64,000 nt of DNA from Thermococcaceae archaeon (GCA_030156945.1 JASGLT010000002.1:1-64000), one strand, 5' to 3'; shown: positions 8,377 to 19,298, counted from the first letter of the stretch. The notes: generated from the letters alone by a model not told the origin. Program-made: numbers and translations.

Positions 8377-9303
8377 TCACAGCCCCTGTATGAAGCTGTT
8401 GAAGACTATCTCTTTTTTCTCCCTTTCCTCCTCAGGGAGGGGTTTCTCTTTCTCTCCCCCTTCTTCTTTCACATCTTCCGGAGGCTTTTTGGACTCTTCA
8501 TCTTCATTTTGGGCAGGGGAGGTCGTCTCCTGAACCTCCTTTTCCTTTATTAGAAGGCTTAGGTAGACTGTCCTGAGGAGTTCATCCAGCAGCGCCCTGT
8601 CTTCGGAAAACACGTACCCCTGGCCAACGATTATCTTTCCTGCAAGTCCCAGTTTCTCAACTGCCATGCTAACTATCTCCTCGGGGGGAACGGGCTCCGC
8701 TGGGAACAGCGACTTCCAGGCCTCTTCGAGAGTGCAGACGTTCTTCAGGTTATCCAGAAGCGTTTTTAAGCCTTCGTTTTCCTCCAGTAGCTTTTCTTTT
8801 TCCTTTTTGAGTTCTTCGTAAGCCTTGAGAAGGTTTTCATACTCCTCTCTGAGCTTTTTGTATTCTTCCATAAGGTTTTCGTATCGCCCTTTCATGTCGA
8901 GAGCCTGGGTTCTCAGATTGACGTACTCTGGAAGTATCTGGAGGCTCTTTAACCCCGCTCTAACGAGGGTGTTTTTCAGCTCCTTCCTAACGAGTTCAAC
9001 ATCAACATGCTCCAGGTCGTGGCCGAGGGGGAGCTTCATGCGTTCGACTTTCCCAACCATCTCGCCGAGTTCGCTGAAAAGCCTCTCCGCGAGCTCTCTC
9101 CCTACTCTGTCTGCGTCAGTCGCTATTATTAGAAGATCAGCTCCAGCAGCAGCGCTCTTTGCGATTTCAATGTTCGTGGTTGGGATTATTGCCGATATCG
9201 TGATGTTGTAATCGCTTCCGAGGGAGAGCCCCTGGAGGGCCTTACTAACGACCTCAACGTCGCTTGCACCTTCCACCAGGATTCTAACATCGACTATCGC
9301 CAT
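8377..9303 (-). CDS. TOPRIM domain protein with coiled coil, operon partner of xerA
   Basis: The 308-residue protein begins with a TOPRIM-like domain: L-V-E-G-A-S-D with E11 and the D63-x-D65 pair in [11 protein letters not shown] long charged coiled coil spans about 135-195. An acidic, proline-containing tail rich in E and K ends the protein. TOPRIM domains bind metal and occur in topoisomerases, primases and nucleases. The start at 9303 is favoured over 9315 because GGTGGTG precedes it. Tight coupling to xerA suggests a role in recombination or chromosome segregation, which is inference. Confidence 0.75.
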   Translation of the reverse strand: MAIVDVRILVEGASDVEVVSKALQGLSLGSDYNITISAIIPTTNIEIAKSAAAGADLLIIATDADRVGRELAERLFSELGEMVGKVERMKLPLGHDLEHVDVELVRKELKNTLVRAGLKSLQILPEYVNLRTQALDMKGRYENLMEEYKKLREEYENLLKAYEELKKEKEKLLEENEGLKTLLDNLKNVCTLEEAWKSLFPAEPVPPEEIVSMAVEKLGLAGKIIVGQGYVFSEDRALLDELLRTVYLSLLIKEKEVQETTSPAQNEDEESKKPPEDVKEEGGEKEKPLPEEEREKKEIVFNSFIQGL

Positions 9304-9386
9304 AAACACCACCACTCTTCATTGGAATTGCCCCTTAAAACGATTCCGTTAAGTTGGGAAGGCGGTTGGGATCCACAGGTTATACT

Positions 9387-10100
9387 TTATACCTCCGTTT
9401 CGAGATCGGGATTGTCCATTAAGACCCTGCCGTCGGTTAGCATGTGTATGCTGAGAGCTCTGATTTTGACCCCAGCTTTTTTTGCCTCTTCCAAAAGCCT
9501 TGCTATTTCGGGATCCCCTTCTTCATAGGGTTTGAACTTTTTAACACCAGGCAATGCCCCGATAAAGAAGATCAGGGTGTTTTTCCCACTTTTTGCAAGA
9601 TCTATCAGCTCTTTTATGTGCTTCTGCCCTCTAATCGATGGGCAATCGGGGTACATTGCGTACTCTCCTCCCTCCCCACCTCTCAAGACCGCGCTCTTCA
9701 TCTCGGCGTAGATTTCGCCCCCGGGGCACTCGAAGAGATAATCGAGGCGGGATTTTCCCACGGTAACTTCCTTCCTTTTTATTCTGCATCCTTTGAGCCA
9801 GGGAACCAGACCGAGTTCAACTGCCCTTTCAAAGGCTTTGGCCTGCGTTCTGGTGTCTATTATCGCTCCTTTCCCCTCTAAGTCCTCAAATGCAACCAGA
9901 ACAAAATCCGTCTTCCCCCCGCTCTTTGGTGTGCAGAAAGCCTTTCTTCCTTTAATCATGAATTCCTCTAAACGCCCTGTATTCGTTATTAAGGCCTTTC
10001 TAATCTCGCCGTTCACTTCAACGAGGGCGACGAAGCGGTTGAGCCTTTCGATGAACGTACAGGGGACGACGTTAAGTTTCATCAGCACGGGGTTCGTCAT
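9387..10100 (-). CDS. sfsA: SfsA family DNA-binding/nuclease-like protein
   Basis: About 237 residues match the SfsA family, named for sugar fermentation stimulation in E. coli. The hallmarks are R-L-N-R-F-V-A-L-V near the N-terminus, L-I-T-N-T-G-R-L-E-E, the K-S-R-L-D-Y-L-F-E segment, and Y-A-E-M-K-S-A-V-L, which resembles a PD-(D/E)xK core. No ribosome site is visible, but a GTTAAAAAC box lies about 28 bases before the ATG at 10100, which fits a leaderless start. An ATG at 10082 is the alternative. The biological role in archaea is not known. Confidence 0.85.
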   Translation of the reverse strand: MTNPVLMKLNVVPCTFIERLNRFVALVEVNGEIRKALITNTGRLEEFMIKGRKAFCTPKSGGKTDFVLVAFEDLEGKGAIIDTRTQAKAFERAVELGLVPWLKGCRIKRKEVTVGKSRLDYLFECPGGEIYAEMKSAVLRGGEGGEYAMYPDCPSIRGQKHIKELIDLAKSGKNTLIFFIGALPGVKKFKPYEEGDPEIARLLEEAKKAGVKIRALSIHMLTDGRVLMDNPDLETEV

Positions 10101-10159
10101 GGAGTTAACTAAATCGAAAGACGTTTTTAACTTTAGGGACAAAATCAAACGGTGGTTCG

Positions 10160-10756
10160 ATGATACCAGAGGAGTTCATCAAATATGCCTTCAAAGAGAG
10201 GGTAGAGGGGATAAGGAAACTGGCCGAAGGGAAGTTCGGGTCCGATGCGTTGGTGGCCTTCACGAGGCACAACCCGGCGGTAATAACCTGCGGAAGGGCC
10301 GGACCAAACGGGTCGATAAAGGGGATAGGCTTCATCCACAAGGAGGAGTACTTGAGAGAAACCATCCAGAAGCTCCGGGAGGAGTTGAAGAGGCCCTACA
10401 ACCCGAGGAGAGCCCTTGAGTTCCTTCTAAAAGAGATCTACGTGAGGGAGAAGATAGACTTCACCAAGCTGGTGTCCCTCGAATTGGCTAAAAAGCACAC
10501 TTGGGAGAACGTAACCTCCGGAAGTAATGAGGCAACGGTACTCTTCTTCACCCCTCCGAGCACCTCCTACGAGGTTCGGTGCGAGGTTGAGGTGCACGAG
10601 GAGGATGAGGTGTGGGAGTACACCAACGCCGTCCACGACACGTTTCACAGGCCTCAGAAGCCGAGGGACTGGATGGAAACTCCGGCATATCTCTTCAAGA
10701 TCAAGGAAATCTACGACAACGGAGAGAGGGCGATGGGGGTGAGGATTTACCCCTAA
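10160..10756 (+). CDS. Conserved-looking hypothetical protein, unknown function
   Basis: The ATG at 10160 follows a GGTGG site and opens a 198-residue frame with normal codon use. The N-terminal half is helical and charged. The second half has strand-like segments (A-T-V-L-F-F-T-P-P and Y-E-V-R-C-E-V-E-V) and an H-E-E-D-E-V-W-E-Y-x-N-A-V-H-D-T-F-H stretch near 153-170 that looks like a conserved core. I do not recognise the family. It is divergent from sfsA with about 60 bases between starts. Confidence 0.6.
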   Translation: MIPEEFIKYAFKERVEGIRKLAEGKFGSDALVAFTRHNPAVITCGRAGPNGSIKGIGFIHKEEYLRETIQKLREELKRPYNPRRALEFLLKEIYVREKIDFTKLVSLELAKKHTWENVTSGSNEATVLFFTPPSTSYEVRCEVEVHEEDEVWEYTNAVHDTFHRPQKPRDWMETPAYLFKIKEIYDNGERAMGVRIYP

Positions 10757-10862
10757 CATCAGGAAGATTGTAACTAGAGGTGGGCATTAGTGGGAGTTGG
10801 TAAAACCCCCTCCAACCCAAATCCTTAAATATCTCTGCAGGAACATTAAGATGAAAATCTAA

Positions 10863-11924
<1,062 letters not shown>

Positions 11925-11950
11925 CCCCTTCTTTTCCATTTTAGAGAAAT

Positions 11951-12259
11951 TTACTCCCTTTCGAGGGGGTTATCAGCCCCTTCCTCGGGCGTTTCATTGT
12001 TGATGGGTTCTGGAGTGGAGAGAAGAACTGCAAGGGGATTTTTTCCCAGTTCTTTTTCCATCTTGTTGAGCTCATACCACAGGAAGAGCACGCCTATTGC
12101 TATTCCGATAAGCACGAAAGGCCATTTTGGAGGCATTGGAAGTCCTCTATGCCACTTGTAGAGGAGGTAGTTCTGATAGAAGAACAGGTAGCTCAGCCAG
12201 GCCACCAAAATCGTTTCAACCCCGTATTCAATGAGCCTGAGTTCTATTCTGTTGTCCAT
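11951..12259 (-). CDS. Small membrane protein, unknown
   Basis: The 102-residue protein has two hydrophobic segments, about residues 15-33 and 46-61, separated by a K-W-H-R-G-L-P-M-P-P-K-W loop, and a charged, proline-rich C-terminal tail. It is convergent with the aminopeptidase gene and divergent from XPD, whose promoter must lie within or just beyond its 5' end. No family is recognised. Confidence 0.6.
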   Translation of the reverse strand: MDNRIELRLIEYGVETILVAWLSYLFFYQNYLLYKWHRGLPMPPKWPFVLIGIAIGVLFLWYELNKMEKELGKNPLAVLLSTPEPINNETPEEGADNPLERE

Positions 12260-12307
12260 GCACCCACCCGGGGAAAGGTTAAAAGCCCCCCGTTAAAACT
12301 CTTTCCC

Positions 12308-14242
12308 ATGAGTGAACTCAGGGAGTACTTTCCATACGATGAACTCAGACCTCATCAGGAGGAGTTCATAGCCCTCGTAGACAGTGCCGTAAGAAGGGGA
12401 GAGAATGCCATAATCGAAGCTCCAACAGGCTTTGGAAAGACCGTCTCGGTTCTTGCCGGAGTTCTCCCCTACGCTAAGAGCATGGGGTATAAGGTCCTCT
12501 ATCTCGCCAGGACCCACAAGCAGATGGACAGGGTAATTGAGGAGCTCAAGGCGATAAACGGGAAATCGCCAGTTTCCGGTGTTGAAATGAGAAGCAGGAA
12601 GGAACTTTGCCTTCACAAATACCTCCTTGAATTCACTACCGATGCCTACACTGCGATGGTCGTCTGCAAGAACCTGCGAAAAATGGGTAAGTGCGTCTAC
12701 TTCGAGAACGAGAAGAAGAAAAAATCCGAGTTTGAGGAGGTAGTTAAGCTCTTTCTACAGGAGCCGTCTTTTCCCTCCGAGATTCTGGAGTATGCGAAAC
12801 TCTTGGAACTCTGTCCTTACGATATAGTGAGGCAGGCAGCGTTTAAATCGGACGTGATCGTGGCCAGCTACCTCTACATGCTCAGCCCGACGATACGGGA
12901 GAACTTCATGACGTACCTCGACCTGGATTATTCCGACCTGATAGTGATATTCGACGAGGCACACAACCTCCCGGACCAGGCCATATCTGCCCTAAGCGAC
13001 AGACTGAGCATCCACACGGTTAACAGGGCCATCTCTGAGGCCGATGAATACAATGAACATGAGATAGCAAACTTTCTAAGCGTTTTTGGAAGGGGACTTG
13101 AGCTTTTGTATTCAGACAAACTGAGGGAGAGGGAGGTTCACGAGGTCCCGTTATCTCCGGAGGTAATATTCTCCCACGTCGTATCAGTTTTGGGAATTGA
13201 TGGCCGCTACCTTTTGAGGTTCCTGAACGATATGGTTGCCGTGGGTGATTCGATAAGGGAGGACAGGATAGAAAAGGGGAAGCCCCCGAGGTCTTACGTC
13301 GGGAGAGTAGGTGAGTTTCTACTGAACTGGATATCCGTTGCTGACAGGGAGGACTACCTTTTCCTTCTCAGCAGGGAGAAGGGTTTGAGCCTGGAACTGG
13401 TGGCCCTTGACCCCTCCCGGGCCATTGAGTGGGTCGGAAAGGTCCAGAGTGCCATATTCATGTCCGGGACATTAACACCTCTTGAGGCTTTCAGGGACGT
13501 TATGGGGGTGGAGAGGGCAAAGCTCAAGAAGTTCCCGAGGATGGTAAAGCGTGAGAACGCCCAGGTTCTGGTTGCGAAGGACGTCTCCACGAGGGGTGAT
13601 GAGCGCTCCATAGAGCTCTACAGGAGGATGGTCGAGTACATCGTCGAGGCAGTTAAGTTAATCCCAAAGAACGTTGGGGTTTTTGCGGCATCTTACGAGG
13701 TTCTTCAAGGCCTCCTATCAGCAAACTTGCAGGTAAGGATCGAGGAGACTGGCAAAGCCGTTTTTGTCGAGAAGCAGGGGGTTTCTTCGGCTGAAAACGA
13801 TTTGATGGTAGCCCAGTTCAAGGCTCACGCAAAGGGCAACGGGGCTGTTCTCCTTGGGGTTATGGGGGGCAGGAACAGCGAGGGGCAGGACTACTCAGGA
13901 GACGAGATGAACGGCGTGATTTTGGTGGGCATTCCCTACGCAAGACCCACCCCGAGGGTTCAGGCCCAGATACGGTATTTTGAGAAGAAGTTCTCCGGAA
14001 AGGGCCGCTACTACGGTTACTACCTCCCCGCTCACAGGAAGCTCGTCCAGGCTGCTGGAAGGGTTCACCGTTCGGAGGAGGAGAGGGGCAGTATAGTCAT
14101 TCTGGACTATAGGGTCCTCTGGAGGTCTGTGAGGAAGGACCTTCCCGACTGGATGAAGGAGAGCATGAAGGCCGTTGATCTCGGCAGGATGAGGCTGTAC
14201 CTGAGAAGGTTCTGGGGAGAAAGTTCCAGTGGAGCTCAATAG
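12308..14242 (+). CDS. xpd: XPD/Rad3-type iron-sulfur DNA helicase
   Basis: The 644-residue superfamily 2 helicase unwinds DNA 5' to 3' and is the archaeal relative of the nucleotide-excision-repair helicase XPD. Walker A is A-P-T-G-F-G-K-T at 38-45 and the DEAH box is at 216-219. Four cysteines at 101, 120, 129 and 169 have the spacing of the 4Fe-4S domain. Motif VI appears as Q-A-A-G-R-V-H-R-S near the end. The ATG at 12308 is chosen because the family starts here with a short lead into the Q-like motif; the open frame extends upstream over the neighbouring gene, but that part has no family match. A GTTAAAAG box near 12280 suggests a leaderless start. Confidence 0.92.
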   Translation: MSELREYFPYDELRPHQEEFIALVDSAVRRGENAIIEAPTGFGKTVSVLAGVLPYAKSMGYKVLYLARTHKQMDRVIEELKAINGKSPVSGVEMRSRKELCLHKYLLEFTTDAYTAMVVCKNLRKMGKCVYFENEKKKKSEFEEVVKLFLQEPSFPSEILEYAKLLELCPYDIVRQAAFKSDVIVASYLYMLSPTIRENFMTYLDLDYSDLIVIFDEAHNLPDQAISALSDRLSIHTVNRAISEADEYNEHEIANFLSVFGRGLELLYSDKLREREVHEVPLSPEVIFSHVVSVLGIDGRYLLRFLNDMVAVGDSIREDRIEKGKPPRSYVGRVGEFLLNWISVADREDYLFLLSREKGLSLELVALDPSRAIEWVGKVQSAIFMSGTLTPLEAFRDVMGVERAKLKKFPRMVKRENAQVLVAKDVSTRGDERSIELYRRMVEYIVEAVKLIPKNVGVFAASYEVLQGLLSANLQVRIEETGKAVFVEKQGVSSAENDLMVAQFKAHAKGNGAVLLGVMGGRNSEGQDYSGDEMNGVILVGIPYARPTPRVQAQIRYFEKKFSGKGRYYGYYLPAHRKLVQAAGRVHRSEEERGSIVILDYRVLWRSVRKDLPDWMKESMKAVDLGRMRLYLRRFWGESSSGAQ

Positions 14243-14276
14243 ACTGTTGCTCAGCGCTGAAGCTTTTAGAAAAAGC

Positions 14277-14597
14277 TTCACCAAGGAAACTTTGCTCCGC
14301 AAAGTTTCATCAAAGTTTGTGGTTCTTAGCTAAAGGGCAGTTTCGAAAGGATTTTCCGTATAAGAGCCTCTTTTAGAGGAGAATTCATTACTCATATCGG
14401 GCTCTTATTTGCGAGTCGAGTTTGCTTTTTTAATCGACGCCCGTAGGGCGTCAAGGTGTTAGAAACTCCTTTTCAATTGAGCATGCTCGAGGAATTCACT
14501 CACTTTTTAGCTTCGTTTATTGTGAAACCCCCGCAGAATGGCAATTCTAAAAGGAACCACGAACCTTGATCAAACTTCTCGCAGGCGAAGTTTGCAC
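14277..14597. repeat. Non-coding element with hairpin-bearing inverted ends
   Basis: No gene is seen between XPD and tRNA-Val (14243-14597). The left end has a perfect 10-bp hairpin (GAAACTTTGC, loop TCC, at 14286-14308) followed by ATCAAAGTTTGTGGTTC. The right end carries the inverted counterpart: GAACCACGAACCTTGAT at 14554-14570 matches it at 15 of 17 positions, then an 8-bp hairpin at 14571-14594. Inside are an 8-bp inverted pair (TAAGAGCC at 14361 with GGCTCTTA at 14400) and a perfect 7-bp hairpin, GACGCCC-gta-GGGCGTC at 14436-14452. The layout suggests a small mobile or MITE-like element or a structured RNA. Confidence 0.5.
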
Positions 14598-14675
14598 TGG
14601 TGGGCCCGCGGGGATTCGAACCCCGGACCTCCACCTTGTCAGGGTGGCGTCATAACCAGTCTAGACCACGGGCCC
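14598..14675 (-). tRNA. tRNA-Val (anticodon GAC)
   Basis: The minus strand folds as a complete tRNA: acceptor GGGCCCG with CGGGCCC, anticodon stem CCACC/GGTGG with loop CTGACAA, hence anticodon GAC for valine GUC codons, and a GGTTCGAATCC T-arm. The discriminator is A and CCA is encoded. It lies ten bases downstream of tRNA-Ala and is probably transcribed with it. Confidence 0.95.
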
Positions 14676-14685
14676 AACCCAAGGA

Positions 14686-14763
<78 letters not shown>

Positions 14764-14799
14764 ACACCCACAGACGCCGTTATTCCCTACCGGAGCGGG

Positions 14800-14807
14800 T
14801 TTATAAA
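14800..14807 (-). promoter_or_regulatory. TATA box of the tRNA-Ala/tRNA-Val unit
   Basis: TTTATAAA lies 37 to 44 bases upstream of the first base of tRNA-Ala on the minus strand, leaving room for a start site about 12 bases before the tRNA and a short leader to be removed by RNase P. Confidence 0.6.
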
Positions 14808-14876
14808 TTTTATGGTTCGTTCAGATGCGAATCAAAAAGTTAATATGGGCATCAGCGTATCCTCTGCGGTGAGAAC

Positions 14877-16025
14877 ATGAATCCCCTTGAGGAAGCCCTG
14901 AAAATTAAGGATGAGATTGTAGCCTGGAGGAGAGACTTCCACATGTATCCCGAACTCAAGTACGAGGAGGAAAGAACCTCCAGAATAGTCGAGGAACACC
15001 TCCGGGATTGGGGTTACTCCATAAAGCGCGTTGGGACGGGTGTCATAGCTGACATAGGCGAAGGTGGGAAAACTGTAGCCCTTAGGGCAGATATGGACGC
15101 CCTTCCAGTCCAGGAGGAAAACGACGTTCCCTATAAGTCCAAAATCCCGGGAAAAATGCATGCGTGCGGCCACGACGCTCACACCGCCATGCTCCTCGGA
15201 GCAGCCAAGATAATTGCTGAACACAGAGATGAGCTGAATGGAAGAGTCAGACTCATTTTCCAACCTGCTGAGGAGGGAGGAAACGGGGCGCTCAAAATGA
15301 TAGAGGGAGGAGCGCTTGAGGGAGTTGATGCCATCTTCGGCCTTCACGTCTGGATGGACTTGCCCAGTGGGATCATAGGCATCAGAGAGGGCCCCTTCCT
15401 GGCGGGTGCGGGGATATTCAACGGTAAGATAATCGGCAAGGGCGGTCATGGTGCTTCCCCCCACGAGAGTATTGACCCCGTGCCCATAACTGCCGAGGCC
15501 GTGCTTGCGTTCCAGACAATAGTAAGCAGGAACCTCGACCCGATAGAGAACGGGGTTGTGAGCGTTACATCTATCCACGGGGGGACGGCATTCAACGTTA
15601 TCCCGGAGGAAGTTGAGTTTAAAGGCACCATCAGATTCTTCAAGAGGGAAGTTGGCGAGATGATTCAAAGAAGAATGAACGAAATTCTTGAAGGGGTAAC
15701 CAGGGCCCATGGCGCTCGCTACGAGCTGAGCGTTGAGGAGCTTACTCCTCCAACGGTAAACGATAAGAAGATGGCAGAATTTGCCAGAAAAGTCGCTGAA
15801 AAGTATGGGTTGAAATATGGGGAGGTTCCACCCACAATGGGCGCGGAGGACTTCTCCTTCTACCTGCAGAAAGTCCCTGGAGCATTCCTTGCCCTCGGCA
15901 TAAGGAACGAGGAGAAGGGAATAGTTTACCCGCACCACCATCCAAAATTCGACGTGGATGAAGATGTTCTACACCTGGGAACAGCTATGGAGGTAGCTCT
16001 TGCCTTTGAGTTCTTGAGGAGCTAA
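14877..16025 (+). CDS. M20D family amidohydrolase/carboxypeptidase
   Basis: The 382-residue metalloenzyme belongs to the M20D group (N-acyl-amino-acid amidohydrolases and carboxypeptidase CpsA relatives). It removes acyl groups from amino acids or trims peptides. Visible ligands are C97 and H99 in H-A-C-G-H-D, E132-E133 in P-A-E-E-G-G, a histidine in G-L-H-V-W, and a terminal Y-P-H-H-H-P-K-F-D. A dimerisation domain lies between about 180 and 290. The ATG follows GGTGAGAAC, with an AGTTAATAT box near 14835. Confidence 0.9.
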   Translation: MNPLEEALKIKDEIVAWRRDFHMYPELKYEEERTSRIVEEHLRDWGYSIKRVGTGVIADIGEGGKTVALRADMDALPVQEENDVPYKSKIPGKMHACGHDAHTAMLLGAAKIIAEHRDELNGRVRLIFQPAEEGGNGALKMIEGGALEGVDAIFGLHVWMDLPSGIIGIREGPFLAGAGIFNGKIIGKGGHGASPHESIDPVPITAEAVLAFQTIVSRNLDPIENGVVSVTSIHGGTAFNVIPEEVEFKGTIRFFKREVGEMIQRRMNEILEGVTRAHGARYELSVEELTPPTVNDKKMAEFARKVAEKYGLKYGEVPPTMGAEDFSFYLQKVPGAFLALGIRNEEKGIVYPHHHPKFDVDEDVLHLGTAMEVALAFEFLRS

Positions 16026-16879
16026 TTTCCAAGTCTTTTTCCAATTATGGGTAGCTTTTTCTTCTTTTCTGCCCCAACATCTTCTGCAACCCCTTCTCTC
16101 AAGACCGTCAGAACGGCCTTAAAGCCGAGCTCCCTCGCGCGCCCTATTGCTGCTGGAACATCTTCCTCCTTCCCCCAGAGGAAGAGGCTTGCCTTCTCAG
16201 GTCTGCCCGGCAGGGGCTTGAGGACGTAGTAAGATTCTCCCACTTTCCCAGCCTCCGCGAGCTCGTGTACTCCGGCGAAGAGGTCTCTAAAGCTTGAGAA
16301 CCAGGTATCGTATGAGTTCTGGAAACGGCCTGCTGCTAACTCGAGGTCTTTCACATCCCCCCATGGAATGAACTCCAGGGGTTTGACCCTCCCCGCGCTG
16401 AATCCCGAAGTATTGACTTCTACAAGCCAGTTCTCATAGATTACTTCCCCAAAGCCCAGCTTCTGGTAAAATCCAATGGCATCATCGCTCGGCTGGACTG
16501 TTAGCAGCTCTGCTTTTTCCGCAAAGTTCCGCTCAATGTACTCGATAAGAGCCTTTCCGATCCCCCTTCCCCTGAAGGCAGGATGGACTTCTATGAGGTC
16601 TAGGTGGGCTATTCTTCTTAGCTTGCCTTTTACGGGCTCCTCGGAGAGGAACACTTCGGCCTCTCCCACGATTCGCCCGTCCAGTTCGGCCACTATTGGA
16701 CACTGGCCTTCAAGTAGGAGAGCATTGATGTGGATGGAACAGGTCTCAACGCTCATCCAGGGGCCACCGTGGAGGTATCTCTCACGAACTGAAAGGCCAG
16801 AGAGCTCCTTCCCCGCTGTATGAACCTCGACTATTCCCGTAACATCATCGAGAGTTGCCTTTCTAACCACGAGCCCCAT
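16022..16879 (-). CDS. GNAT family N-acetyltransferase with extra C-terminal domain
   Basis: The N-terminal 150 residues form a GNAT acetyltransferase: V-R-K-A-T at the start, acetyl-CoA loop R-G-R-G-I-G near 107, and F-Y-Q-K-L-G-F in the last motif. A further 130 residues of unknown fold follow, ending in a lysine-rich tail, so the protein (285 residues) is about twice the usual single-domain length. The ATG at 16879 follows AGGAGTGAT. It overlaps the convergent M20 gene by four bases. The acceptor substrate is unknown. Confidence 0.82.
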   Translation of the reverse strand: MGLVVRKATLDDVTGIVEVHTAGKELSGLSVRERYLHGGPWMSVETCSIHINALLLEGQCPIVAELDGRIVGEAEVFLSEEPVKGKLRRIAHLDLIEVHPAFRGRGIGKALIEYIERNFAEKAELLTVQPSDDAIGFYQKLGFGEVIYENWLVEVNTSGFSAGRVKPLEFIPWGDVKDLELAAGRFQNSYDTWFSSFRDLFAGVHELAEAGKVGESYYVLKPLPGRPEKASLFLWGKEEDVPAAIGRARELGFKAVLTVLREGVAEDVGAEKKKKLPIIGKRLGN

Positions 16880-16884
16880 AGGCA

Positions 16885-17598
16885 TCACTCCTTCAGATAT
16901 CCGAACTTTCTAAGGATGTGCATGATGGCCTCCGCCCCGCCGTCCCCGTAGGGTTTTTGAGTCACGTAATCGGCCTTCTCCTTCACGCTCTCCGGCGCCT
17001 GGGCTATAGCAACACGGTAACCAACGACGCGGAAGGCGTCGAGGTCGTTCTCCCCGTCACCAACGTGGGCGACCTCCTTTGGAGAGATGCCAAGGTACTC
17101 GCAGGCCTTTTCTATGCCAGTCCCTTTATTTATCCACGGCTTCTTTACGTGAATGGCAAAGCCAGAATCGACGGCTGTGAGCTCCAGGCCTAGCTCACGT
17201 ATAAGCTCCCTAACAGCCTCGACGGGAATGGTTCTCCTTATGACGAGGCCAGCTTTCCGCTCCATCATTGAAAAGCTGAGTTCCACCTGGGGATAGCGCT
17301 TCTTCAGCTCGCTCCAGAGGATCCACTCCTCATCCATGTCAGCGAGAAAGACGCGCTTCCTCATCGTGCCGTCTCCCCTGAAGGAAAGCGCTCCCCCGTC
17401 CTCGGCTATTACCGGTCCGCTCGTACCTATAAAGACTGCAGCGGCTTCAGCAAAAGGAACTGAGTTCCCGGTTACGAGCATTACTGGAACGCCAAGGCTT
17501 TCAGCCAGGCGAATAGCCTTCAGGGCCTCGACGCTCAACCTTCTATCCCTGTAAGTTATTGTTCCGTCAATGTCGAGCGAAATTGCTCTAACTCCCAT
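16885..17598 (-). CDS. Phosphoglycolate phosphatase (HAD IIB type)
   Basis: The 237-residue HAD-superfamily protein shows the nucleophile motif S-L-D-I-D-G-T with D9 and D11, a type IIB cap in the middle, and [10 protein letters not shown] near residue 180. This matches the archaeal phosphoglycolate phosphatase group typified by the Thermoplasma TA0175 protein. The ATG at 17598 has the ribosome site AAGGTGAT and is preferred over the longer open frame, which runs back over truD. It is followed within ten bases by the GNAT gene. Confidence 0.85.
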   Translation of the reverse strand: MGVRAISLDIDGTITYRDRRLSVEALKAIRLAESLGVPVMLVTGNSVPFAEAAAVFIGTSGPVIAEDGGALSFRGDGTMRKRVFLADMDEEWILWSELKKRYPQVELSFSMMERKAGLVIRRTIPVEAVRELIRELGLELTAVDSGFAIHVKKPWINKGTGIEKACEYLGISPKEVAHVGDGENDLDAFRVVGYRVAIAQAPESVKEKADYVTQKPYGDGGAEAIMHILRKFGYLKE

Positions 17599-17645
17599 CT
17601 CTATCACCTTGAAAGGGTAGCGAAAGTCCAATAAAAGGGTTCCCA

Positions 17646-18896
17646 TCAGTGATCCTTCATGATCTCCCTCAACACGCTCGTGGCGTATGTACCCTTCGGC
17701 AGGAAGAACCGGAAGCACATTCCCTCTCCAGGTATGTATCCGTAGGTTAGGCCAATAGGCCTCAGGAGCAGTTCCCTCCTTCCCCCCGGCTCGGCCATCG
17801 GTTTGGGAAGTCTCTTGAACGATTCAAGAGTCAGGCCTTCTTCCTCCAGTATCTCCTCTTCCAGCTCTCCGGGAATGCCCTTCGCTCTCCTCATCGCGAA
17901 CCCGAAGAGCGGACCTGAAACCATCGCTTGGCCCTTCCTCACCTCCTTCCTGACAAAATCAATGTTGGTAGGTGTTACTCGGTAAGTCCTGTCCCTGTAG
18001 GGTATGCCCCCCTTGACCTGCACCACTATGTCACCTATGAGGGGCTCGTTCAGGGGCAGGCCCTCTTCAATCCTCCTCGAGAGGTAGAGGTTGAAGAGGT
18101 AGCTCTGGTAGGAGTGGATGAATATGCGCATTATCGGCAGTGGGAGGCTGAGAAATGCCCTCTTCCAGCTTTTTGTTTCCCGGTACCTGTGGAGGAGCGT
18201 TCTCTCGTACCTCAGAAATCCGGGAAACTCCTCAAGCGCCCTCTCAACGTCCCCGGTTTCCCAGAAGTTTTTTCTGGCTTCATCTCCTTCCATGCTTCCA
18301 TCGTGCGCACCCAGGAAGAGCCTTGCCGCGCTTTCAAAGTCCCCTTTGAGGAGCAGCTTTCCTATAATGTGGTTCACAACCCTCCTCTCTCCAAAGCGCT
18401 GGTAGCCGAAGTAGTTGGGGAAGCCGCCCTTCTCGCGGAGCTCCCTCACTATCTCCTTGGTCTTTTCAAAGGCGTCTTCGCCGACTTCCCTGAGCATTAT
18501 CCTGAACCTGTTGCCTATGAGATGGCCGAGCTTTATGAAGCGCCCGTAGGAGATGAAGCGGAGTTCAACGTCCCTGATCTTGACCCCTTCAACCTTCTCT
18601 CTGGCTTCAGCCGGAACGCTTATGTACTGGTAGGTTAGGGCGTGCCTGTCCTTCGTCCCGGCGAAGCCGACATCCCTGTGGCTTATGCCTGCTCTCTTGG
18701 CGATCTCCCTCACGGCCGCCATCGTGTCCCAGTTGCGCTTTTTGAGAAGGAATATTGCATGCTTTCTCCCCTCGAAGATGGAGGGGAGGGGCTCTTCGAT
18801 AACCACGAAGTCCTCTGGATAGACCTTTATCCTCCCGCCTATCCCAGGCTTCTCACTGAGGTGTCTGAACTGGGAGAAGAACTCGCGGTAGTTCAT
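17646..18896 (-). CDS. truD: tRNA pseudouridine(13) synthase TruD
   Basis: TruD converts uridine 13 of tRNA to pseudouridine. The 416-residue protein carries the family signature [10 protein letters not shown] with the catalytic aspartate D83, and the conserved N-R-F-R-I and N-Y-F-G-Y-Q-R-F-G segments that follow. The length is normal for archaeal TruD. It begins three bases after the end of pth on the same strand, so the two RNA-related genes are probably one transcript. Confidence 0.93.
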   Translation of the reverse strand: MNYREFFSQFRHLSEKPGIGGRIKVYPEDFVVIEEPLPSIFEGRKHAIFLLKKRNWDTMAAVREIAKRAGISHRDVGFAGTKDRHALTYQYISVPAEAREKVEGVKIRDVELRFISYGRFIKLGHLIGNRFRIMLREVGEDAFEKTKEIVRELREKGGFPNYFGYQRFGERRVVNHIIGKLLLKGDFESAARLFLGAHDGSMEGDEARKNFWETGDVERALEEFPGFLRYERTLLHRYRETKSWKRAFLSLPLPIMRIFIHSYQSYLFNLYLSRRIEEGLPLNEPLIGDIVVQVKGGIPYRDRTYRVTPTNIDFVRKEVRKGQAMVSGPLFGFAMRRAKGIPGELEEEILEEEGLTLESFKRLPKPMAEPGGRRELLLRPIGLTYGYIPGEGMCFRFFLPKGTYATSVLREIMKDH

Positions 18897-18899
18897 TTC

Positions 18900-19262
18900 T
18901 CACACCAGCTTGAGGTGCCCTGTTACCCTGTCGACTATCTCCTCCGGCCCGGGGCCTATCGCCAGAACGGTTATCGTGCCGGGAGGAATTTCGGTAAGCC
19001 CGGCGTCGGCTATTAGCGCCGTTGGAAGACCAAGCTTCTCAGCCTCGGCCTTAAGCTTGAAGAGCTCCTCCAAGTTCTCGGCTTTGACTACGACCTTCTT
19101 CTGTCCCTCGTGGAACCAGGCTTTGAACCACTCCGGCCTCTCTTTCTGGGCTTTTATGGCCGCAGTAACTGCACCATGGGCAACCTGTACCGCGAACTTC
19201 CCCTTGCTGAGCTTTAGGTCTTTCCTCGAAACGATGACCTGTTTGAACTTGAAAACCCTCAT
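18900..19262 (-). CDS. pth2: Peptidyl-tRNA hydrolase, Pth2 type
   Basis: The 120-residue protein is the archaeal/eukaryotic type II enzyme that releases peptides from dropped-off peptidyl-tRNA. Characteristic pieces are the N-terminal [16 protein letters not shown] segment, A-V-Q-V-A-H-G-A-V, and [22 protein letters not shown]. It is directly followed by truD. Confidence 0.94.
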   Translation of the reverse strand: MRVFKFKQVIVSRKDLKLSKGKFAVQVAHGAVTAAIKAQKERPEWFKAWFHEGQKKVVVKAENLEELFKLKAEAEKLGLPTALIADAGLTEIPPGTITVLAIGPGPEEIVDRVTGHLKLV

Positions 19263-19298
19263 GGAGAAAGAGAAGAAAAAAGGGTATATAAAATTAGC

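Noticed and set aside
12149-12307. N-terminal extension of XPD
   Set aside because: The extra 53 residues match nothing, overlap the opposite gene, and the family start fits the ATG at 12308.
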